From an uncultured Porphyromonas sp. (GTDB lineage Bacteria; Bacteroidota; Bacteroidia; Bacteroidales; Porphyromonadaceae), in NCBI GenBank assembly GCA_902465775.1, contig CABQOJ010000099.1, positions 1-5,296 of the forward strand: a stretch of 5,296 bases of DNA, given 5' to 3'. Shown piece by piece: positions 1 through 4,672 of the stretch (its first letter is position 1; every line of letters begins with the position of its first letter). Position numbers and translations under genes: made by a program. The notes beneath the pieces were generated by a model. That model made no database searches. It was not told the origin of the DNA and saw nothing but the letters and a program-made list of their open reading frames with translations.

Positions 1-1478
1 AGCGTGATCATCTCTCCATCCACGACCTCGTGGAGCGTGTCGCTCAGCGCTTTGTAGCAGAGCTTAGGAGTATCTCAGACCTGCCACAGGGCATCACCTA
101 CGTCTTCGCAGGCCCAGGCAATAACGGAGCTGACGGCCTCGCCATCGCACGACGCCTCTTGCAGGACGGACATCGAGTGCACTGCTACCTCTTCTGCAAG
201 CAAGAGGAGGAGCTCTCGGAGGCGTGCGCTTGGCAGCAGACAAAGCTACAGGAGTTTCACCAAGACGCCTTGACCATCGTCGCAGATGAGTTTCAGCCCC
301 CGCTCTTGACCGCTCAGACGCTCGTCATCGACGCGCTCTTTGGCACAGGCCTTTCACGACCCCTCGAGGGTGGCTTCGCCGTGCTGGTAGATCAATTGAT
401 CAACGCTTCGCCAGCCACCGTCATCGCCGTGGACATCCCCTCGGGACTCTATGACAAGGACAATAGCGAGAACAATCTCCAGGCAATCATCCAGGCGGAC
501 TACACCCTCACCTGCGAAAGCCCCAAGATAGCCCTCCTCCTATCGGACAATGAGTGCTACACCGGCACGCTGCGCATCCTCTCGCTCAGTCTCAACATGG
601 ACGACGACCCCGCCATCCAGGCCGACTACTATCTCTACACCCCGCAGGATGCCCATAGAGCCTTGAAGCCGCTCTCGCACTTTGCGCACAAAGGGACACA
701 GGGTCACGCCCTCCTCATCGCTGGATCCGAAGCGATGGCTGGCGCTCCCATGCTCGCAGGAATGGGCGCCATGCGTTCGGGACTAGGCAAGCTCACCATG
801 CACCTGCCTAGCTCACTTGCTCGGCTAGCGAACACGCTTCTCCCCGAGGCGCTCGTCGAGAAGGACAAAGAGGAGACCATCGTCGGCAGCCTTCCCAAAG
901 ATCTGCTCAACTACCAAGCCATCGCCATGGGCCCCGGCATCGGTACAGCGCCACTCACGCTGCATCTACTAGAGCATCTACTGCAAAACATACAGCCCGC
1001 CACCCCGCTACTCCTTGATGCCGATGCGCTCAACCTCCTAGCGCTCCACCCCGAGCTCCTGAGCGTCCTGCCCAAGGATACGATCCTCACGCCACATCCA
1101 GGCGAGCTAGACCGCATCACAGGAAACGCTCTCGATGACCACCACCGCCTGACCAAAGCGCAGGAGCTAGCCATGGAGCAGGAGATCATCATCGTACTCA
1201 AGGGTGCCAACACCGCTACCTGTCTCCCCACTGGCGAAGTCATCTTCAACAGTTCAGGCACGCCAGCCCTCGCCACCGCTGGTAGCGGAGACGTACTCAC
1301 CGGCATCATCCTTTCGCTCCTAGCGCAGGGCTACACATCCGCCGAGGCAGCTCCGCTAGGCGTTTACATCCATGGGCTGACTGCCAATCATTACGGCGAG
1401 CGCCACTCGCCACGCGGTATGATAGCCCGCGATATAGCCGAGTTGCTCCCCGCTGTCCTTAAGATAGTCGAGCAGTAA
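1..1478 (+). CDS. nnr: Bifunctional NAD(P)H-hydrate epimerase / ADP-dependent NAD(P)H-hydrate dehydratase, 5' end missing
   Basis: This cytoplasmic repair enzyme acts on hydrated NADH and NADPH. The N-terminal YjeF_N domain interconverts the R and S epimers of NAD(P)HX, and the C-terminal ribokinase-like domain dehydrates S-NAD(P)HX using ADP. Numbering from the GTG at 30, the epimerase half shows GPGNNGADG at 28-36, FGTGLSR from 104 and DIPSG from 135. The dehydratase half starts near HKGTQG at 220 and shows GPGIG at 301-305, TPHPGEL at 354-360 and GSGDVL at 418-423, whose Asp421 is the family's expected catalytic residue. The GTG at 30 is not the true start: the frame is open to the left edge and encodes RDHLSIHDLVERVAQ, which matches the conserved segment ending in L-M-E-R-A-A. 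About 491 residues are visible, so probably 10-20 are missing. The stop is TAA at 1476-1478. Both domains appear intact. The family assignment is very secure. Confidence 0.96.
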   Translation, partial: RDHLSIHDLVERVAQRFVAELRSISDLPQGITYVFAGPGNNGADGLAIARRLLQDGHRVHCYLFCKQEEELSEACAWQQTKLQEFHQDALTIVADEFQPPLLTAQTLVIDALFGTGLSRPLEGGFAVLVDQLINASPATVIAVDIPSGLYDKDNSENNLQAIIQADYTLTCESPKIALLLSDNECYTGTLRILSLSLNMDDDPAIQADYYLYTPQDAHRALKPLSHFAHKGTQGHALLIAGSEAMAGAPMLAGMGAMRSGLGKLTMHLPSSLARLANTLLPEALVEKDKEETIVGSLPKDLLNYQAIAMGPGIGTAPLTLHLLEHLLQNIQPATPLLLDADALNLLALHPELLSVLPKDTILTPHPGELDRITGNALDDHHRLTKAQELAMEQEIIIVLKGANTATCLPTGEVIFNSSGTPALATAGSGDVLTGIILSLLAQGYTSAEAAPLGVYIHGLTANHYGERHSPRGMIARDIAELLPAVLKIVEQ

Positions 1479-1486
1479 CACCGCAC

Positions 1487-1498
1487 CTATATTTATAG
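1487..1498 (+). promoter_or_regulatory. Short perfect dyad with a weak -7-like box between nnr and the first DUF4230 gene
   Basis: The 32-bp gap holds the inverted repeat CTATA-TT-TATAG. It overlaps TATATTTA (1488-1495), which differs from the Bacteroidota -7 consensus TAnnTTTG only in the last base. It could be a weak internal promoter giving a leader of about 10 nt. No -33 TTTG is evident, so this is a tentative call; read-through from nnr is equally likely. Confidence 0.25.
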
Positions 1499-1510
1499 TA
1501 CCGCACAGTT

Positions 1511-2206
1511 ATGAAGCATCTTCGGTGCCAAACTCTCTTATCCCTCACAGCGCTCCTCTGCTTGCTCGTGAGCCTGCCTAGTTGCTCCAAGCGAAAGACA
1601 GCCGAAGAGCTACTGCAGGAAGCGATCGTGCAGCAGTACCAGAGCGTTGGCAAGCTACTACTCACGGAGACTACCCTGCAGAAGGCGGTCACCCTACAAG
1701 ACCCGAAGATATCCTTCTACGATATCAGTAGCTTCAAGGACTTCACCAAGTGGCTGAGCAATCAGACTAAGATAGGCAACCGTGTAGGCATCTACTCTTT
1801 TGATGCGACGCTCGTGAGCTATACCGATCTGACCGGCTTCTCCGCTGATGACGTGACCTACGACAAAGAGCAGCAACGCCTCACCCTCTACATCTCTCCC
1901 ATACAGGTAGAGCTACGAGGGCGAGACTTCACACTACGGACCGAGTACGAGTATGTAGCACCGCTCCGAGAGGCGATCACCCCGCAGGATCGAGCCCGTG
2001 TCAAGGAGAGAGCCTACCAAGTGCTCCAGCAGGAGATCACCGCCAATGACCAGCTCATGGCTCAGATACGGCAACGCTCCATCGAGAAGCTACGCCGATG
2101 GCTCACGCAGCTCCTCCTCTCCTACGACCTACCGCCTACGGTCGACATCGTCGAGCGAGGCTCAGCACTCGCACAGCCTAACACACAGACTCCCTCACCA
2201 CTGTAG
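1511..2206 (+). CDS. DUF4230-family putative lipoprotein
   Basis: The product is a 231-residue envelope protein of unknown function. Residues 1-25 form a signal peptide with a hydrophobic core at about 8-22, ending in LPSC with Cys25 as the probable lipidated residue. Pro at -2 is unusual for a strict lipobox but tolerable under the relaxed Bacteroidota pattern. Residues after Cys25 are SKRK, basic rather than the acidic run typical of surface-exported lipoproteins, so a periplasm-facing location is inferred. The body resembles DUF4230: an early helix (about 32-50), a central beta-rich part with RVGIYSFDATLVSYTDL near 91-107 and alternating hydrophobic strands at 115-133, then a charged helix (about 160-200) and a terminal strand PTVDIV. 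It starts 32 bp after nnr and ends 12 bp before a second member of the same family. ATG at 1511 is chosen because it immediately precedes the signal peptide; there is no clear Shine-Dalgarno. Family assignment rests on recalled pattern, not a search. Confidence 0.82.
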   Translation: MKHLRCQTLLSLTALLCLLVSLPSCSKRKTAEELLQEAIVQQYQSVGKLLLTETTLQKAVTLQDPKISFYDISSFKDFTKWLSNQTKIGNRVGIYSFDATLVSYTDLTGFSADDVTYDKEQQRLTLYISPIQVELRGRDFTLRTEYEYVAPLREAITPQDRARVKERAYQVLQQEITANDQLMAQIRQRSIEKLRRWLTQLLLSYDLPPTVDIVERGSALAQPNTQTPSPL

Positions 2207-2218
2207 CTCCTCAATATT

Positions 2219-2845
2219 ATGAGCAAATGGTTCAAGCGCATCCTCTACATCATCATCGCGATACTCCTCGTCATCGGTATCGTGAGCCTATGGCGTAGCT
2301 GCTCCAAGAGCAAGACAGAAGACTACAGCGACGTCGTCACACACGCCATGACCGTCCGCTCCATCGAGGAGATACTCAAGCTCTCCACAGGCGAGTGCTA
2401 CCAAGAGATCCCCATGGTAGACACCGTCGACGGCATGGTACTGGCCTACGTCATACAGGCACGTACCTACATAGACTTCGATCTAGACAAGCTCCCCACA
2501 CAGGTCGTCGGCGACACACTCTATGTGCAGCTCCCCCCCGAGGAAGTCACCCCGCACGAGATAGGCTACAACGTGATTGACGTCCACCCAGTGCGTCAAG
2601 GCTTCACAACCAGAACAATCTCCGCAGAGCAAGAGAATAAGGCCAAGCGACTTGTCCCGCAGCGCCTCATCAACGAGGTGTACCGCTCCGGCTATATCCG
2701 CAATGCCCGCCAGCAAGCACGCGAAGAGCTCGCACGCTTTCTCTCCGTCGCCTACCCGACAGTCATCGTCGTCGACCGCTACCCCGACGGAGTCCGTGGT
2801 GCCTTTTTTGCCGACACCGTCTACATAGACCACCGCAAGCTGTAA
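2219..2845 (+). CDS. DUF4230-family protein with N-terminal membrane anchor
   Basis: The product has 208 residues and unknown function. A basic start (MSKWFKR) is followed by one hydrophobic segment at about 8-24, then WRSCSKSK. The Cys at 28 lacks an acceptable lipobox (W-R-S before it), so an uncleaved inner-membrane anchor with a periplasmic body is inferred. The body follows the DUF4230 layout: helix at 37-56 (VVTHAMTVRSIEEILKLS), the strand pair around YVIQARTYIDFDLDKL (77-92), a short turn and DTLYVQLPPEEV (99-110), then a charged helix (RQQAREELARF) and final strands ending in DTVYIDHRKL. The order of elements parallels the preceding gene, so the two are likely diverged paralogues in tandem. 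The start ATG at 2219 lies 12 bp after the upstream stop, which indicates co-transcription. A strong terminator follows 51 bp after the stop, so this is the last gene of the unit. Confidence 0.84.
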   Translation: MSKWFKRILYIIIAILLVIGIVSLWRSCSKSKTEDYSDVVTHAMTVRSIEEILKLSTGECYQEIPMVDTVDGMVLAYVIQARTYIDFDLDKLPTQVVGDTLYVQLPPEEVTPHEIGYNVIDVHPVRQGFTTRTISAEQENKAKRLVPQRLINEVYRSGYIRNARQQAREELARFLSVAYPTVIVVDRYPDGVRGAFFADTVYIDHRKL

Positions 2846-2895
2846 TACGGGCTCTCTTCCTGACCTTTACAAAATAATCGGCCACTCCTTCAAGG

Positions 2896-2937
2896 TCTCC
2901 ACCGAGGAAATCCCCACTTCCTCCGTGGAGATTTTTT
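2896..2937 (+). terminator. Intrinsic terminator closing the nnr-DUF4230 unit
   Basis: The left arm at 2896-2909 (TCTCCACCGAGGAA) pairs with the right arm at 2918-2931 (TTCCTCCGTGGAGA) over 14 positions with a single C-C mismatch. The loop is 8 nt, and the arm is followed directly by TTTTTT at 2932-2937. It is oriented for plus-strand transcripts; the minus-strand reading has no U tract, so it would not obviously stop the converging rhuM transcript. The arms also coincide with the first two units of the adjacent degenerate repeat array, so the terminator may have arisen from that array. Confidence 0.85.
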
Positions 2938-3058
2938 AGTCTCCAGTGAGAGACGGAAAAAACTCTTCGGACTTATGATTTCATTCTTCCGAAGTTTCAT
3001 CTCATTCTTCCGAAGTTTCGTTTCGCCCCTCCGTGGAGAAATTTCGTTTCCTCGTGAG
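2897..3058. repeat. Degenerate tandem array of about eight 20-24 bp units, each with a small dyad
   Basis: Units begin near 2897, 2921, 2941, 2963, 2986, 3007, 3029 and 3051. Each starts with a variant of a short dyad (CTCCaccGAG, CTCCgtGGAG, CTCcagtGAG, CTCTTCGGAC, CTTCcGAAG twice, CTCCgtGGAG, CTCgtGAG), mostly followed by a T/A-rich stretch with motifs such as TTTCGTTTC. The two clearest units share an exact 18-bp stretch, TCATTCTTCCGAAGTTTC, at 2981-2998 and 3002-3019 (period 21). CCTCCGTGGAGA also recurs at 2920-2931 and 3028-3039. There is no open reading frame with coding character here. The spacing of roughly two helical turns could suit a protein-binding array, but a decayed minisatellite of a non-autonomous mobile element is just as plausible. 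The outer units are judged by eye and are less certain than those from 2986 to 3038. Confidence 0.6.
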
Positions 3059-3164
3059 CTATCTAGAAATCCCTCCCGGACAGTCGGAGGGCAGAAGTCA
3101 GAGATAAGAAATTAGAGGTGAGAGGTCACTCACTTCAGCGGACTACTCAACTTGCGAGAGCAAG
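3057..3164 (+). repeat. 108-bp interspersed repeat, copy 1 (left of rhuM)
   Basis: This block runs from AGCTATCTAGAAATCC to CTTGCGAGAGCAAG and recurs in the same orientation at 4382-4489. By eye, 97 of 108 positions match with no gaps, and similarity stops abruptly on both sides. Internal layout: a CCCTCC/GGAGGG hairpin (3071-3091), five 7-bp units of pattern AGARRTN-like (3093-3127), and a terminal hairpin CTTGC-GAGA-GCAAG (3151-3164). It has no coding capacity. It most likely belongs to a dispersed non-coding or MITE-like family. The first bases overlap the last unit of the tandem array at 2897-3058. Confidence 0.88.
3151..3164 (+). other. Terminal hairpin of repeat copy 1 with a GNRA-type loop
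   Basis: CTTGC and GCAAG pair perfectly around the loop GAGA, which fits the GNRA tetraloop class if transcribed on the plus strand. It is followed after six bases by the T-rich stretch TTTATTTTTA (3171-3180), so it could act as a weak terminator. The U run is too distant for a confident terminator call. The rest of 3165-3218 shows no gene, only this T-rich stretch and a G8 tract. Confidence 0.5.
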
Positions 3165-3210
3165 CGTAGATTTATTTTTAGTCGGAGCTGTTCTTTAGCT
3201 TTGTGAGAAA

Positions 3211-3218
3211 GGGGGGGG
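3211..3218. repeat. G8 homopolymer directly after the rhuM stop codon
   Basis: Eight consecutive G residues on the plus strand (C8 in the rhuM sense) abut the stop codon complement at 3219-3221. Slippage here would not change the RhuM protein because the tract lies after the stop. Length may vary between isolates or reflect sequencing uncertainty. Confidence 0.8.
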
Positions 3219-4259
3219 CTATTTCAAAGTGTTGTCACGTTGCGAATTCGTCTCTTCTTTAGTGCGTGCTATAACAGTCTCCTCTAGTTGCTTTAATTCT
3301 TGAGCCTCTCGTAGCTCCTCTTCACGCAAACTCTCTAACTTACGCCTCTGATCAAACTGCGCATATACCTTGCGCACTTGTAGCTCCATTTGCTTGTGTG
3401 ATACAGCTCCCTTGCCGAAAAGCAAATCCTTACCTTGGAATTGGAGCAAAGCATTCACATTACTGCGCCAATAGTTGAGCGTGAGATCTCTCCGCTCCTT
3501 GACTCGCAGCTCTGCTGAATCAAGAAAGAGTGTTGTCAGCCTATTGAGCTGATCAATCTCCTCTTGGCGTAAGTAGTTCTTTGCGATTAAGATGTCTTGC
3601 TTCCGAACCACATTCCCCTGCCAAGATGTCAACGCCATATTAGGCTTGCTAGCATCTGCTCGTGAGAGTATCAGTTCGGCTGCTGTCTGATGCGTTACAG
3701 CATAGATTAGCTTATTCTGTATTTCGGCAAAGAACATTTGTGTCTTCTTGTCGCTAGCATCATAATCACTACTGAGAGCGAGTAAGTCTCTCACCTTTTG
3801 GTAAAAACGTTTTTCGCTCGCACGGATCTCTCGGATACGCTCCAAGAGTTCATCAAAGTAGTCAGGTCTACCATCAGGATTCTTCAGTCGCTCGTCATCA
3901 ATGACAAATCCTTTGACCATATACTCCCTCAGATTGCGCATCGCCCACTGTCTAAACTGTGTACCCCGTCTACTCCGCACCCTAAAGCCTATCGCGAGGA
4001 TCATCTCTAAGGAGTAAAAGGCTACATTGTATTGCTTGCCATCTGAGGCAGTTGTCAAATAATCTTTGACAACTGAATTTGCGTCCAGCTCCCTATCTGC
4101 CAGTATGTTAGATATATGGTAGCTGATTGATTGCTTGGAGGTGTCAAAAAGCTCCGCCAGCTGACTCTGGTTCAGCCACACACTTCCATCTTGGGCGTAT
4201 AGTGTGACCTTGCTACGCCCGTCGTCGCTATTGTATATAATAATCCGTTGTTCGTCCAT
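3219..4259 (-). CDS. rhuM: RhuM-family protein (Virulence_RhuM), full length
   Basis: The product has 346 residues. The family is named after a Salmonella pathogenicity-island gene; its biochemical role is not established, and members are often carried on mobile DNA or inside type I restriction loci. The N-terminus has a helix-turn-helix-like segment at 29-53 (LNQSQLAELF...KQSISYHISNIL), related to Bro-N/ORF6N/KilA-N type DNA-binding modules. Next come FYSLEMILAIGFRVRS (81-96), RRGTQFRQWA (97-106) and YMVKGFVIDDERL (113-125). Family hallmarks continue with YFDELLERIREIRASEKRFYQKVRD (134-158, quoted in part in family alignments), SSDYD (163-167), then QNKLIYAVTHQTAAELI and AKNYL. The last 45 or so residues are rich in Arg, Glu and Lys and probably form a coiled coil. 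No truncation or frameshift is visible. GC content is visibly lower than in the left operon, suggesting acquisition. No restriction or toxin partner gene is next to it. ATG at 4259 is the first good start. Confidence 0.93.
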   Translation of the reverse strand: MDEQRIIIYNSDDGRSKVTLYAQDGSVWLNQSQLAELFDTSKQSISYHISNILADRELDANSVVKDYLTTASDGKQYNVAFYSLEMILAIGFRVRSRRGTQFRQWAMRNLREYMVKGFVIDDERLKNPDGRPDYFDELLERIREIRASEKRFYQKVRDLLALSSDYDASDKKTQMFFAEIQNKLIYAVTHQTAAELILSRADASKPNMALTSWQGNVVRKQDILIAKNYLRQEEIDQLNRLTTLFLDSAELRVKERRDLTLNYWRSNVNALLQFQGKDLLFGKGAVSHKQMELQVRKVYAQFDQRRKLESLREEELREAQELKQLEETVIARTKEETNSQRDNTLK

Positions 4260-4329
4260 ATCGTATCTCGCTTCTTATGCTAGTAAGTACGGGGCAGTGC
4301 ACATTTGGGTATCAAGTGCAACACGCTTA

Positions 4330-4337
4330 CAAATGTA
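4330..4337 (-). promoter_or_regulatory. Probable rhuM -7 promoter box (TACATTTG on the minus strand)
   Basis: On the minus strand this octamer matches the Bacteroidota -7 consensus TAnnTTTG exactly and would give a leader of roughly 60 nt before the rhuM ATG. A matching -33 TTTG at the usual spacing was not found, which lowers confidence. The segment 4260-4381 otherwise has no gene. Confidence 0.42.
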
Positions 4338-4355
4338 GGCAAAAAGCTCTAGAGG

Positions 4356-4373
4356 GAGTTCTATAACCAACTC
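4356..4373. promoter_or_regulatory. Inverted repeat upstream of the rhuM promoter box
   Basis: GAGTT (4356-4360, ending in TT) and AACTC (4369-4373) form a perfect 5-bp dyad around CTATAACC and can be extended by G-T pairs. It lies just upstream of the predicted rhuM -7 box, between it and repeat copy 2, where an operator or activator site could sit. A dyad this short can occur by chance. Confidence 0.25.
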
Positions 4374-4381
4374 TTCTACAA

Positions 4382-4489
4382 AGCTATCTAGAAATCCTTC
4401 CCGGACAGTCGGATGGCAGAGGTTAGAGATGAGAAATTAGAGGTGAGAAGTCACGCGTTTCAGCGGACTACTTGACTTGCGAGAGCAAG
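4382..4489 (+). repeat. 108-bp interspersed repeat, copy 2 (behind the rhuM promoter region)
   Basis: This is the direct partner of 3057-3164, with the same length and the same two ends. Eleven substitutions were counted. They include one that breaks a base pair in the first hairpin (CCTTCC against GGATGG), whereas the terminal hairpin CTTGC-GAGA-GCAAG at 4476-4489 is unchanged. The five 7-bp units occupy 4418-4452. Unlike copy 1, it has no array of short tandem units to its left; the preceding sequence is the rhuM upstream region. With copy 1 it brackets rhuM and its promoter. Confidence 0.88.
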
Positions 4490-4493
4490 GTTT

Positions 4494-4509
4494 CACCTTT
4501 ATTGAGGTG
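4494..4509 (+). other. Small stem-loop after repeat copy 2
   Basis: CACCT (4494-4498) pairs with AGGTG (4505-4509) around TTATTG. No U run follows, so it is not a convincing terminator. It falls in the expected -33 region of the promoter for the downstream secreted-protein gene and includes the TTG at 4502-4504. Confidence 0.3.
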
Positions 4510-4527
4510 CCGTAAAGAAATAATAAG

Positions 4528-4535
4528 TATATTTG
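4528..4535 (+). promoter_or_regulatory. Probable -7 promoter box (TATATTTG) for the CUB-like protein gene
   Basis: The octamer matches TAnnTTTG exactly. A candidate -33 element, ATTG at 4501-4504, lies 23 bp upstream, slightly longer than the usual spacing. It would start transcription near 4542 and leave a leader of about 130 nt up to the ATG at 4673. That leader contains a C6 tract (4569-4574) and an A/T-rich stretch just before the start, but no gene, recognised riboswitch or Shine-Dalgarno was seen. Confidence 0.5.
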
Positions 4536-4672
4536 CCTAGCGACAGTCACAGAAGAGGATTGTAGCGGCCCCCCTCCCTGACTGGCTACGTCATAGAGCC
4601 CATATAGGAAGAGCCTAGTTATAATGCGCTACTGTGGCTTAGAAACTCACGACTAACTTATTAACTAATCGT

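Noticed and set aside
30..32. GTG as the start codon of the NAD(P)HX repair enzyme
   Set aside because: The frame is open upstream to the window edge and encodes residues matching the conserved family N-terminus, so the GTG is an internal Val.
911..1309. Minus-strand open frame opposite the dehydratase domain, and other antisense frames at 704-910, 1459-1692, 1694-1876 and 2483-2833
   Set aside because: These have low-complexity Ser/Arg- or Val-rich translations and lie opposite well-recognised genes; they are shadows of GC-rich coding sequence.
2300..2302. Cys28 of the second DUF4230 protein as a lipobox cysteine
   Set aside because: The preceding residues Trp-Arg-Ser do not fit a lipobox, and a charged residue at that place argues against signal peptidase II cleavage.
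2981..3019. CRISPR array from the 21-bp repeats
   Set aside because: The units are contiguous with no unique spacers, and no cas gene is present.
3165..3218. Intrinsic terminator for rhuM on the minus strand
   Set aside because: Only a 4-bp AGCT/AGCT stem and no adjacent U run were found; where rhuM transcription ends remains unclear.
3798..4010. Plus-strand 70-codon frame inside rhuM
   Set aside because: It lies fully opposite conserved RhuM motifs and shows no recognisable domain or start signal.
4620..4625. TATAAT as a sigma70-type -10 box for the CUB-like gene
   Set aside because: There is no TTGACA-like element 17 bp upstream, and the TAnnTTTG box at 4528-4535 fits the promoter type expected in this phylum better.
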